64,000 nt of DNA from CAZFHZ01 sp964519015 (GTDB lineage Bacteria; Blakebacterota; Blakebacteria; Blakebacterales; CAYUVJ01): contig CAZFHZ010000004.1 of the NCBI GenBank assembly GCA_964519015.1, positions 1-64,000 on the forward strand, given 5' to 3'. The first letter of the stretch is position 1. Every line of letters starts with the position of its first letter. The notes beneath the pieces were generated by a model. It saw only the letters and a list, made by a program, of their open reading frames with translations, ran no database searches and had not been told where the DNA came from. The position numbers and the translations under genes are program-made. This document shows positions 1 through 7,883 of the stretch, piece by piece.

Positions 1-984
1 CCCCCGGCGGAGCCGGGCCAGTTCGCAGTCGACCTCACCGGGACAGGTCTCCCCATCCTTGCAGGGGTCCACATGCACGATCACCTGGCTCTGCGGGACG
101 ATTGCCTCGATGGCGTTCTCCAGGTGGTCGACCAGACCGTGGGCCTCTTCCAGTGTCCGGTAACGGCAGATAGTCAGGTGGAAGTCGATGTGCTTCTCGG
201 GACCCGCCCGCCGCGTCCGCAGACGGTGGTAGTCGAGGAACTCTCCCGCATGCTCCTCCAGTTCCTCGATTACCCGGCGCCGGTGGACTTCCGGGATCTG
301 AAGGTCGAGCAGGTCGGCTGCGGCCCGCCAGGCCAGTCGCACCGTCTGCCAGACCACGAACCCGGCCAGGCCGAGGCTGGCCAGGGCATCGGCCCCCGTC
401 CAGCCGGTGACCTGCACGATGACCAGGGCGAGGATCACGCCCGTATGGGTGAAGGCATCCACACTGAAGGTGACACCGGTCCCGGTCAGCGCCGGACTAT
501 CGGTCTGGCCGGCCGCCCGGTGAAGCCGCCGGGCCGTCCACGCGCCCAGTACGAGCGCGAAGACCATCACAACCAGAGCGACCCAGGTGTGCCCGACCGC
601 GCCTCCGTGGAGGAGACGGTCGATTCCCTGCCGCAGCAGCATCCCGGCCAGGGGGAGGATGACCAGGGCCTGCAGGAAGGCACCCAGCGACTCCGTTTTC
701 CCGTGCCCGAAGGGATGATCCTGATCGGGAGGGCGCCCCCCCAGCCCGACGGCGACCCGGGCAATGGCCACGTTGAGGAAGTCGCTGAGCGAGTCGGCCG
801 CCGCGCTGAGCAGGGCCAGCGAGCCGGTGTAGAGACCCACCCCTCCTTTGACCACCGCCTGCACCCCGGCCGAGACAACGGCCAGGCGGAGGGCGCGCTG
901 TTTAGCCTGCCGGACCGGTTCGGCGTCCAGCTGTCGGGCCCGGTCGCGCGGCCCGGTGTCGGGTCCGGTCAGAGCGGATCGCAT
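1..984 (-). CDS. Cation diffusion facilitator (CDF) family metal efflux transporter, partial
   Basis: Read on the minus strand from an ATG at 984; 328 codons are open to the left edge, so the 3' end lies outside the window. The frame shows several hydrophobic helices, a helix-2 motif AADSLSDFLN (the Asp pair of the CDF metal site), a conserved DHPFGHGK segment, and a C-terminal cytoplasmic domain with HIDFHLTICRYRTLEEAH and VIVHVDPC. Members export Zn, Fe, Mn or similar divalent cations by proton antiport. The second metal-site helix reads TFSVDAFTH, so the usual His four residues before the Asp appears to be Thr. A Shine-Dalgarno GAGGAGG sits 8 bases before the ATG. The start is 13 bases after the stop of nfo, so the two genes are probably co-transcribed. 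Confidence 0.88.
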   Translation of the reverse strand, partial: MRSALTGPDTGPRDRARQLDAEPVRQAKQRALRLAVVSAGVQAVVKGGVGLYTGSLALLSAAADSLSDFLNVAIARVAVGLGGRPPDQDHPFGHGKTESLGAFLQALVILPLAGMLLRQGIDRLLHGGAVGHTWVALVVMVFALVLGAWTARRLHRAAGQTDSPALTGTGVTFSVDAFTHTGVILALVIVQVTGWTGADALASLGLAGFVVWQTVRLAWRAAADLLDLQIPEVHRRRVIEELEEHAGEFLDYHRLRTRRAGPEKHIDFHLTICRYRTLEEAHGLVDHLENAIEAIVPQSQVIVHVDPCKDGETCPGEVDCELARLRRG

Positions 985-997
985 GTCCAGGGCCTCC

Positions 998-1903
998 TCA
1001 TCGCCTCCGACGGGTGGCCAAGCGGCGCAGCCGGGCCAGGTTACGGCGGTCGGCATCCCCCTCCTTGGGGGTCTCCAGGACCATGGGACGGTCGCGCAGG
1101 ACGGGGTCGCGCAGCAGGTGACGGAAGCCGGCGTCCCCAATCTCTCCCTCGCCGATATGGGCGTGCCGGTCGCGGTTCGAGCCGAGCGGACGGAGAGAGT
1201 CGTTGAGATGGAACACCCGGATGCGCTCCAGGCCGACCGCCTCTTCGAAGCGGGCCATGGTCCGCGCGTAGCCCGACCGGGTGCGCAATTCGTATCCGGA
1301 GGCGAAGACATGGCAGGTGTCGAAGCAGACACCGAGCCGGTCGGGGGCGTCCACCGCCTTCAGCAGCGCGCCCAGTTCCTCGGCCGTCCTCCCCAGGGTG
1401 CTCCCCTGGCCGGCCGTGGTCTCCAGGAGCACCATGACGTCGCTCCCGGGGGTGGCTTCGAGGACCCGCTCGAGGGTGCGGGCCACCCGATCGATCCCAC
1501 CGGCGATCCCGGCTCCCAGATGCGCCCCGGGATGGACCACCAGCCAGGGGAGCCCGAGGCGGTCGCAGCGCCTCAGTTCCTCCACGGTGCAGGCCACCGA
1601 GCGTTCCCGGATCACCCGGTCGGGGGAAGCCAGGTTGACCAGGTAGGTGCCGTGCGCGAAGACCGGCCAGATGCGGGTGCGCCGGCGCTCGGCCTCGAAG
1701 CGTTCCACCTCTTCGTCGGTCAGGGGAGCACCCCGCCAGCGGTTGTTGTTCTTCACGAAGATCTGGAGGACCGCACAGCCGACCTCCTCCCCCCGGGCGA
1801 AGACGGTCGAGACGCCGCCGGCGACCGAGAGATGGCTGCCCAGCCGGAGCGGCCCGGTCGGATCCTGCCCGTCCTCCCTCAGGCCACGTGGAGCAGCAGG
1901 CAC
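998..1903 (-). CDS. nfo: Deoxyribonuclease IV (endonuclease IV, AP endonuclease)
   Basis: Zn-dependent AP endonuclease of base excision repair, xylose-isomerase-like TIM barrel. Visible motifs: GSHLSVAGG at the N-terminus, VVHPGAHLG, LLETTAGQG, GVCFDTCHVFASGY, FHLNDS, DRHAHIGEG and VLETP, which carry the His, Glu and Asp metal ligands. The start is uncertain. No ATG, GTG or TTG lies between the upstream stop (1879-1881) and the GSHLS motif. I give the nearest GTG (1903), inside the end of the upstream gene (301 residues). A CTG at 1843 would give a 281-residue protein nearer the family length (about 285). It follows the RlmI-like gene with overlap and precedes the CDF gene. Confidence 0.9.
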   Translation of the reverse strand: MPAAPRGLREDGQDPTGPLRLGSHLSVAGGVSTVFARGEEVGCAVLQIFVKNNNRWRGAPLTDEEVERFEAERRRTRIWPVFAHGTYLVNLASPDRVIRERSVACTVEELRRCDRLGLPWLVVHPGAHLGAGIAGGIDRVARTLERVLEATPGSDVMVLLETTAGQGSTLGRTAEELGALLKAVDAPDRLGVCFDTCHVFASGYELRTRSGYARTMARFEEAVGLERIRVFHLNDSLRPLGSNRDRHAHIGEGEIGDAGFRHLLRDPVLRDRPMVLETPKEGDADRRNLARLRRLATRRRR

Positions 1904-3069
1904 TTGAGGTATTCGGTCTCGGGGGCGGTGAGCAACGGGGGGTGGTCCCGGCTCTGGGTCCCCTGGCCGATCACGCGGACGTGACGGCCGGCCAGTGAGG
2001 CGGCATGTGCCACCGTGTCGCGGAAGACCTCCGGGCGCACATGATGGCTGCAGGAACAGGTAATCAGGAAGCCGTCGGGGGCGACCAGCTCGATACCCCG
2101 CCGGTTCACGTCGAGGTAGCCCTTCAGTCCGGCCGGTACGCTCCGGCGGTTCTTGACGAAGGCGGGGGGGTCGAGCACGACCAGCTCGAAACGCCGCCCT
2201 TCGGCGCGGAAGTTCTTGAGGGCCTCCAGCACATCCCCCTGCCGCCACTCGGCCCGCTCCCCCAGCCCGTTCGCCTCGGCGTGGTGACGGGCCCGCTCGA
2301 GCGCGCTTGTCGAACTGTCCACGCCGATCAGTTCCCGGGCCCCGGCGCGGAGCGCCAGCAGTCCCCACATTCCCTGGTAGCAGAAGGCATCCAGCACGCT
2401 CCCCTGGGCCGCCACCGGCAGGAAGGCCCGCTGGTTGTCGCGCTGGTCGAGGAAGAGCCCGGTCTTCTGCCCCCCCGTCAGGTCGAGTTCGAGCTGGAGC
2501 CCTTCCCAGTCCAGGCGCAGGCCGGGATCGAGCTCGCCGTGGAGGACGCGCACCTCCTCCGCCAGCCCCTCCAGCCGGCGGAAGGGGGTGTCGTTACGGG
2601 CCACGATACACCGGGGCGCGAAGCGCTCCACGAGCAGTCCGAGCACCCCGGGCATGAGTCGCTCCATCCCGGCGGTGGTGACTTGGACGACCAGGTGGTC
2701 GCGGTAGCGGTCCACGACCAGTCCCGGCAGCCGGTCGCTCTCGGCGTGCACGATCCGGACCGCCTCGCTCTCCGGGTAGATGCGCTCCCGCAGGGCGGCA
2801 GCCTCGGCCAGCGCTGAGGCGAGCAGCGCTTCATCGAGCAGGCCGTCATCCCGGCGCATCAGACGGACCGCGATCAGGGAATGGGGGTTGTAGTAGCCGA
2901 CGCCGACCGGCCGATCCCGGCCGTCCAGTACCCGGACCGGGCTGCCCGGTTCCACCCCGGCCGGTGCCTCGGCGATCTCGTTGCTGAAGACCCAGGGGTG
3001 GCCGCGCAGCACACGGCGGTCCCCCCCGCGTCTGAGCACTACCCGGGGATATGGGTTCGGAGTGTCCAT
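1879..3069 (-). CDS. Class I SAM-dependent rRNA methyltransferase, RlmI-like
   Basis: About 396 residues. The N-terminus (RRGGDRRVLRGHPWVFSNEI) is the PUA domain typical of RlmI-type 23S rRNA 5-methylcytosine methyltransferases. The C-terminal Rossmann domain has VLDAFCYQGMWGL (SAM motif I), LIGVDSS, the catalytic-type LVVLDPPAFVKN and LITCSCSHHV with its Cys pair. The ATG at 3069 is chosen because GGGGA precedes it closely; an in-frame ATG at 3087 adds six residues. It overlaps nfo, so the two may be co-expressed. The exact rRNA target is inferred from family membership. Confidence 0.87.
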   Translation of the reverse strand: MDTPNPYPRVVLRRGGDRRVLRGHPWVFSNEIAEAPAGVEPGSPVRVLDGRDRPVGVGYYNPHSLIAVRLMRRDDGLLDEALLASALAEAAALRERIYPESEAVRIVHAESDRLPGLVVDRYRDHLVVQVTTAGMERLMPGVLGLLVERFAPRCIVARNDTPFRRLEGLAEEVRVLHGELDPGLRLDWEGLQLELDLTGGQKTGLFLDQRDNQRAFLPVAAQGSVLDAFCYQGMWGLLALRAGARELIGVDSSTSALERARHHAEANGLGERAEWRQGDVLEALKNFRAEGRRFELVVLDPPAFVKNRRSVPAGLKGYLDVNRRGIELVAPDGFLITCSCSHHVRPEVFRDTVAHAASLAGRHVRVIGQGTQSRDHPPLLTAPETEYLKCLLLHVA

Positions 3070-3113
3070 GGGATCCCCAAGATGCACGGCCGACCCCGCT
3101 CCTTCAAACAGGA

Positions 3114-3133
3114 ACGGGGCCCGTTGGCCCCGT
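3114..3133 (-). terminator. Hairpin downstream of the GGDEF-PilZ gene
   Basis: Perfect 8-bp inverted repeat (ACGGGGCC / GGCCCCGT) with a 4-base loop, between the stop of the minus-strand GGDEF gene (3163) and the start of the next minus-strand gene. The following T tract is broken (TCCTGTTTG), so termination may be weak or Rho-assisted. Confidence 0.45.
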
Positions 3134-3162
3134 CCGCTCTCGAGGTGGGGTCCCGGGCCGGA

Positions 3163-4470
3163 TCAGGAGAACCGGTTCAGCGCCTCGTCGAACGCCACCG
3201 CGCCCCAGTACCCCTCGTCGGACCGGTTGGTGCGGATCATCCGTCCACCCACCCCCATCACCAGGGTCTCCCCCGCCCCGGTCCGGAAGGGGCTCTGGAT
3301 GTTCAGCCGCAGCGGGCTGTTCAGTCCGATCAGCCGGGAATAGGCGCAGAGCGCCCCGCTGGCCGAGATGTTCCGGATCAGGCCCTCCTCCAGGAAGACA
3401 CCGTGCTCATCCTGCCCCTCCACGGTCGTGGAGAGCCGGATCGGGATACGGCGGTGGGAGCGTCGCTCGTCCTGGGTCAGGTCCTCGAAGACCACCGTCT
3501 GGTTCTTCCCCTCCGACTTGGCCAGGTAGAGGGCGATGTCGGCATGGTTGATGAGCTCCCCCTCATCACGGGCGTCCCGGGGGAAGGCGGAGACACCGAT
3601 ACTGACGCTGAGCGCGCCGCGCGGAAGCTGGGACTGCCCCTCCAGGTCGAGCCGTCCCATGGCTCCGCGCACACGCTCGGCCACCACGGTGGCCAGGTCG
3701 ATGGGGGTCTGCGGCAGGATGACGGCGAACTCCTCCCCACCGTGGCGGGCCACATCATCGATCGCCCGCACGTTGTCCAGCAGCGCCCGGGCGACGGCGC
3801 GCAGGGCGAGGTCGCCGGCTGGATGTCCGAAGGAGTCGTTGTAGAACTTGAAGTCGTCGATATCGAGGATGATCAGACTCAACGGATGGGTGAACCGGCG
3901 GGCGCGGCTCACCTCACTCGTGATACGCTGTTCGAAGTGCCGGCGGTTCCCCAGCCCGGTCAGGGCATCGGTCACCGATTCTTTCTGCAGCCGTTCGATG
4001 TTCTCCAGGAAACGGTGCCGCTCCAGGTTCATGCCGGTGATCTGGGCGAGGAGCCCGGCCAACTCGAGATGTTCATGAGTAAAGGGGGTTCCGTCACGAC
4101 GGTCGGTCAGGTTGAGGACGGCCAGCATAGTCCCCCCCACCCCCACCGGGACCGAGAGGAAGGACCCGGTGCGGTAGCGGGGGACACGGAAGCGTTCCAG
4201 CCGGGGATCGGAGGTGATGTCGGTCACCAGCAGGGGTTCACCGGTCGCCAGCACCTCTCCCGAGATGCCCGTGGCGGGGTCGCTCGCCGGCCAGTGGAAG
4301 GCCCGTACCTGGAGGAGACCGCTCTCCGATCGCACGACGACCGACACCTTGTCCGCCTGCAGGATGTCCGCCGCTGCATCGACCAGGTGTTGGAGGGCGT
4401 ACTCCACCGATTCGGCGGACTGGATCCGCTCGATGAAGGTACGGAGATTGCGGATAGGCTCAGATCCCAT
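3163..4470 (-). CDS. GAF-GGDEF-PilZ protein, probable diguanylate cyclase with built-in c-di-GMP sensor
   Basis: 435 residues, no membrane segment. Residues about 10-150 look like a GAF sensor domain. Residues about 165-330 form a GGDEF domain with GLGNRRHFEQ, ILDIDDFKFYND, an intact GGEEF active site in RHGGEEFAVILPQ, and ALYLAKSEGKN. RAID lies just before it, matching the RxxD inhibitory (I-) site. Residues about 340-435 look like PilZ: RRSHRRIPIRL supplies the basic RxxxR and NISASG matches (D/N)xSxxG. It should make c-di-GMP from two GTP and bind the product at two places. It starts at an ATG with no clear Shine-Dalgarno. It lies downstream of a glycosyltransferase gene on the same strand. 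Confidence 0.86.
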   Translation of the reverse strand: MGSEPIRNLRTFIERIQSAESVEYALQHLVDAAADILQADKVSVVVRSESGLLQVRAFHWPASDPATGISGEVLATGEPLLVTDITSDPRLERFRVPRYRTGSFLSVPVGVGGTMLAVLNLTDRRDGTPFTHEHLELAGLLAQITGMNLERHRFLENIERLQKESVTDALTGLGNRRHFEQRITSEVSRARRFTHPLSLIILDIDDFKFYNDSFGHPAGDLALRAVARALLDNVRAIDDVARHGGEEFAVILPQTPIDLATVVAERVRGAMGRLDLEGQSQLPRGALSVSIGVSAFPRDARDEGELINHADIALYLAKSEGKNQTVVFEDLTQDERRSHRRIPIRLSTTVEGQDEHGVFLEEGLIRNISASGALCAYSRLIGLNSPLRLNIQSPFRTGAGETLVMGVGGRMIRTNRSDEGYWGAVAFDEALNRFS

Positions 4471-4563
4471 CGATATCGGTCATACCCCGGCAGGAATGTA
4501 TTGGCACACCCAAACGATAAATCTTATCCCAGTCCGCCACCCAGGGAAAGCAGGGAGTGAAGT

Positions 4564-5349
4564 CTATCTCCAATCGGCCGGATCGGACCCTCCCCTCCGG
4601 TAGCGGTCTTCCAGCTCCCGGTCGGAGGCCCCCATCCGGTAGCGTACGCCCAGCTCCAGCCGTCGTAATACGTTGGCCAGATGCCCTTCCCGGCGGTACC
4701 GCCGTCCGCTGCTGACCACCGCTCCCTCCAGCCGGCGTCCCCATCCGCCGCGCCGCAGCCGCGCCACCAGGTCGAGGTCCTCGAACAGGGGAAGGGGGGC
4801 GTAGCCGCCGCTGTCGAGGTACCGGCGGCGGGTGACGAGCAGACCCTGATTACCCCGCGGACGGCCGGTCAGCCGGGCCTTGAGGCTGATCGCGCGTTCG
4901 ATCCACCGCTCCCAGCGGGAGGGTCCGTCCAGGCGCAGGTCGAACCAGCCCCACCCGAAACCGGGATCGGTCTGCACCGCCGCGATCGCTGCGACCGCCT
5001 CCCGGGTCAACGCGGTATCGACGTGGAGGAAGAGCAGGGTGGTGATCTCCCCTTCCTCCAGCACCCGCATCGCGCCGCTCCGGAGTTGGGGACCGCGCCC
5101 CCGCGGTGCCGGGACGACGACGACCCGGATGTGCTCGAGCACGGCATCGAGCGTGCGCTGGTAACGGCGACTCATCAGGGAGGTGATGGCGTCCACGGTA
5201 CCGTCGCGGCTCCCCCCGTCGGCCACCACGATGGTGCAACCCGGCAGCAGGCCGGCCAGATGGCGCAGACAGATGGTCACCTCTCCGACCTCGTCGAGCA
5301 CCGGCACGACGACGGCGAGCCAGGAGAAGGTCGTCTCAGGTCCGGTCAC
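4564..5349 (-). CDS. Glycosyltransferase family 2, rSAM/selenodomain-associated (TIGR04283-like)
   Basis: 261 residues from a GTG at 5349 with GGGAG about 9 bases upstream. N-terminal GT-A fold: VVVPVLDE, TIVVADGGSRDGT (nucleotide-sugar Asp), and FLHVDT as the DxD-like metal site. PRGNQGLLVTRRRY and PLFEDLDLVARLRR are typical of the TIGR04283 subfamily, whose members are often annotated with radical-SAM/selenoprotein neighbourhoods, although none is visible here. The acceptor is unknown. The frame is open far upstream of 5349 but that part has no protein character. It is divergent from the DmpA-like gene at 5504, with a 154-bp shared promoter region. Confidence 0.85.
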   Translation of the reverse strand: MTGPETTFSWLAVVVPVLDEVGEVTICLRHLAGLLPGCTIVVADGGSRDGTVDAITSLMSRRYQRTLDAVLEHIRVVVVPAPRGRGPQLRSGAMRVLEEGEITTLLFLHVDTALTREAVAAIAAVQTDPGFGWGWFDLRLDGPSRWERWIERAISLKARLTGRPRGNQGLLVTRRRYLDSGGYAPLPLFEDLDLVARLRRGGWGRRLEGAVVSSGRRYRREGHLANVLRRLELGVRYRMGASDRELEDRYRRGGSDPADWR

Positions 5350-5503
5350 AGGAAACACTCCCGCGCGCAGAGCGGTCCGCCCGCCCACAACGGGCGTGTT
5401 CGGAGGATACCTGCCGCCCGCCGGTACCGTCCACACCCCTCTGAGTGAGGCAGAGGCGGGACCGGTTGCCCTCCGGAGGCGACGGTTGGTAGGATGCCGG
5501 TAG

Positions 5504-6700
5504 ATGAAGACACGGATCCGTTCCCTCACTCCGGCGCTCCTGCTGCCGGTCCTACTCCTGGCGGCCCCGACCCTGGCCCAGCGTCCCGAGGCCTCCGTCC
5601 GCCCGCGCGCCCGTGATCTGGGCGTGGTCATCGGACGGTTGCCGACCGGTCCCGACAACGCCCTCACCGACGTGGCGGGCACCCGCGTTGGCCAGGTCAC
5701 CCTCTGGGAGGGGGAAGGGGTACGCACCGGGGTCACCGCGATCCTCCCCCATCCCGGGGAGGTCTTCTGGGACAAGGTCCCGGGGGCCGTGGTGGTGGGG
5801 AACGGTTTCGGGAAGCTGGCCGGCTCCACCCAGGTGATGGAATTGGGCACCATCGAGACCCCCATCCTGCTCTGCGGGACCCTGAACGTCCCCCGGGTGG
5901 CCGATGCCCTACTCAGCTGGATGATGGCGCGGCCCGGTCTTGAAGGGGTGCGTTCGATCAACCCGCTGGTGGGGGAGACCAACGACGGCGGCCTCAGCGA
6001 CATCCGGCGGCGGCCGGTGGGGGAGCGGGAGGTCTTCGCCGCCCTGGAGGGCGCCCACCCGGGTCCGATCGAGGAGGGATGTGTCGGGGCCGGGACCGGC
6101 ACCCAGGCCCTGGGCTTCAAGGGTGGGATCGGCACCAGCAGCCGGACGGTTGAGGTGGGTGGGATCGGCACCTGCATGGTCGGGGTGCTGGTCCAATCCA
6201 ACTTCGGCGGTTCCCTCCAGGTCAACGGTGCCCCGGTCGGGACCGAGATCCGGCGCCGCCTGCGCATCCCCGCGGATCTGGGTCCGGGAGCCGATTCCGA
6301 TGACGGCTCCTGCATGATCGTGGTGGCCACCGATGCGCCCCTGGAGGCGCACAACCTGCGCCGGCTGGCGGCCCGGGCCCTGGTCGGACTGGGCCGATCC
6401 GGTTCGAACATGAGTAACGGTTCGGGGGACTACGTCATCGCCTTCTCGACCGCGGAGAGTGTCCGGGTGCACAGCCGCCAGGGAGATCGGGTCCGTCCGG
6501 GACCCTACCTGGGCAACGACGCGGTGAGCGGCCTGTTCGAAGCCGTCATGGAAGCGACCGAGGAGGCGATCCTCAACTCCCTGCTCAAGGCCGTCGATGT
6601 GACCGGGTTGGGGGGCCGGACCGCCCGCGCTATTCCCATCGACCTCTTCGTCGAGGTCTGTCGCGACTACCATGTCATCCCGCCCGTCCCTCCGCGTTGA
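5504..6700 (+). CDS. P1/S58-family peptidase, DmpA/BapA-type aminopeptidase, exported
   Basis: 398 residues with a Sec signal peptide (MKTRIRSLTP... ending near TLAQ, residue 25). Family hallmarks: LTDVAGTRVGQVTLW, PLVGETNDGGLSDIR, GAGTGTQALGFKGGIGTSSR and VGVLVQSNFGG. The maturation site is GS in DDGSCMIVVATDAPL. By homology with DmpA, autoproteolysis frees Ser269 as the N-terminal nucleophile and gives alpha and beta chains. These enzymes remove N-terminal amino acids, including D- and beta-residues, from peptides. The next gene is also an Ntn-like hydrolase on the same strand 42 bases away. Confidence 0.9.
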   Translation: MKTRIRSLTPALLLPVLLLAAPTLAQRPEASVRPRARDLGVVIGRLPTGPDNALTDVAGTRVGQVTLWEGEGVRTGVTAILPHPGEVFWDKVPGAVVVGNGFGKLAGSTQVMELGTIETPILLCGTLNVPRVADALLSWMMARPGLEGVRSINPLVGETNDGGLSDIRRRPVGEREVFAALEGAHPGPIEEGCVGAGTGTQALGFKGGIGTSSRTVEVGGIGTCMVGVLVQSNFGGSLQVNGAPVGTEIRRRLRIPADLGPGADSDDGSCMIVVATDAPLEAHNLRRLAARALVGLGRSGSNMSNGSGDYVIAFSTAESVRVHSRQGDRVRPGPYLGNDAVSGLFEAVMEATEEAILNSLLKAVDVTGLGGRTARAIPIDLFVEVCRDYHVIPPVPPR

Positions 6701-6742
6701 CGGGCCGGGGACCCCTGTCGAGAGTCGGAGGAGGTTCGTGAG

Positions 6743-7810
6743 ATGAGCGATCGCGTCAGCCGACGGCGCTTCCTGGAGCGGACCGCCGGGGCCACGGCCG
6801 GGGCCGCCTTCATGGGAGGGGTGCCCAACCTCAATCTGCGCTATCCCCTCGGATCGCCACCCGGATTGCCGTTAGTGCTCTGTTCGGGGCGCAAGACCTG
6901 GGCCGCTGACGCCGCCTGGGCGGTCCTCAGGGACGGGGGGGAGGCACTCGACGCCGTGCATGCCGGTGCCATGGCCGCCGAGGTCTACCCGAACGACACC
7001 AGTGTGGGGGTGGGAGGACTGCCCAACGAAGAGGGGGTCGTCCAGCTCGACTGCACCATCATGGACGGACTTTCCATGAACTGCGGCGCGGTCGGCTGTC
7101 TGGAAGGGATCGAGCACCCCTCCACGGTCGCCCGCTGGGTGATGGAGCGGACCGATCACATCATGCTGGTCGGCCGGGGAGCGCAGGCGTTCGCGCTCAA
7201 GATGGGACTGAAGGTCACCGACATCTCCGGTGAGGCGAGCCGTTCCTGGTACCAGCGCTGGGTCGGCGAGCGGAGCGCCACCGACGACTGGCTCAACGCC
7301 GAGGAGAGCGCCCGGAAGATGAAGCGGCCCCTCCCTCCCAGCGAGCAGGGGCGCCGCCGGCGTGAGCTGGAACGGACCTACGGCACGATCAACGTGCTGG
7401 CCGTGGATACCCGGGGGAACGTGGCCGGCTGTACCACCACTTCCGGACTGAGCGGCAAGATCCCGGGGCGATGCGGCGATTCCCCCATCATCGGGGCAGG
7501 CCTCTACGTGCTGCGGGGCGTGGGTGCGGCGGGTTTCACCGGACGGGGTGAAGAGGTCATCCGGGTGTGCGGCTCTTTCACCGTCTGCGAGGGGATGCGC
7601 CGGGGGATGACCCCGACCGAAGCCAGCCGGGAGGCGATCCGGCGCATGGTCGAGGAGACCAACGACGGACAGGCGGACTTCAGCGACAACGCGGTGGCCA
7701 TCAACGCCCGGGGGGAGTGGGGCTCCTTCACCGTCACGCCCGGCTACACCTACACCATCCACAACAACGACGGGCAGCAGTTCGTGACCGCGGACGCCTG
7801 GCGGGAGTAG
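6743..7810 (+). CDS. N4-(beta-N-acetylglucosaminyl)-L-asparaginase / isoaspartyl peptidase-type Ntn hydrolase, Tat-exported
   Basis: 355 residues. The N-terminus MSDRVSRRRFLERTAG is a twin-arginine signal followed by an Ala/Gly-rich hydrophobic stretch, so it is probably exported folded. The glycosylasparaginase fold is shown by GGEALDAVHAGA, NDTSVGVGGLPNEEGVVQLD, and YGTINVLAVDTRGN, where Thr215 is the predicted nucleophile exposed by autocleavage. GCTTTSGLSGKIPGR and GAGLYV form the substrate and structural loops. The usual substrate is Asn-linked GlcNAc or isoaspartyl peptides. GGAGGAGG lies 9 bases before the ATG. It is probably in one operon with the DmpA-like gene and is followed by a strong hairpin. 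Confidence 0.9.
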   Translation: MSDRVSRRRFLERTAGATAGAAFMGGVPNLNLRYPLGSPPGLPLVLCSGRKTWAADAAWAVLRDGGEALDAVHAGAMAAEVYPNDTSVGVGGLPNEEGVVQLDCTIMDGLSMNCGAVGCLEGIEHPSTVARWVMERTDHIMLVGRGAQAFALKMGLKVTDISGEASRSWYQRWVGERSATDDWLNAEESARKMKRPLPPSEQGRRRRELERTYGTINVLAVDTRGNVAGCTTTSGLSGKIPGRCGDSPIIGAGLYVLRGVGAAGFTGRGEEVIRVCGSFTVCEGMRRGMTPTEASREAIRRMVEETNDGQADFSDNAVAINARGEWGSFTVTPGYTYTIHNNDGQQFVTADAWRE

Positions 7811-7832
7811 CCCGCTCCGGCCAGCCGATACG

Positions 7833-7861
7833 CGAAGGCCCCGGGGTGACCGGGGCCTTCG
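7833..7861. terminator. Bidirectional intrinsic terminator between convergent genes
   Basis: Perfect 12-bp stem (CGAAGGCCCCGG / CCGGGGCCTTCG) with a 5-base GGTGA loop, between the stop of the plus-strand asparaginase (7810) and the stop of the minus-strand HEAT gene (7884). No long T tract follows on either side. Confidence 0.7.
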
Positions 7862-7883
7862 TCGCAGGTGACCGGGGGGCGGT

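Noticed and set aside
73..1206. Long plus-strand frames opposite the CDF and nfo genes
   Set aside because: The minus strand carries clear CDF and Nfo motifs; the plus-strand translations are Pro/Arg/Gly-rich with no recognisable family.
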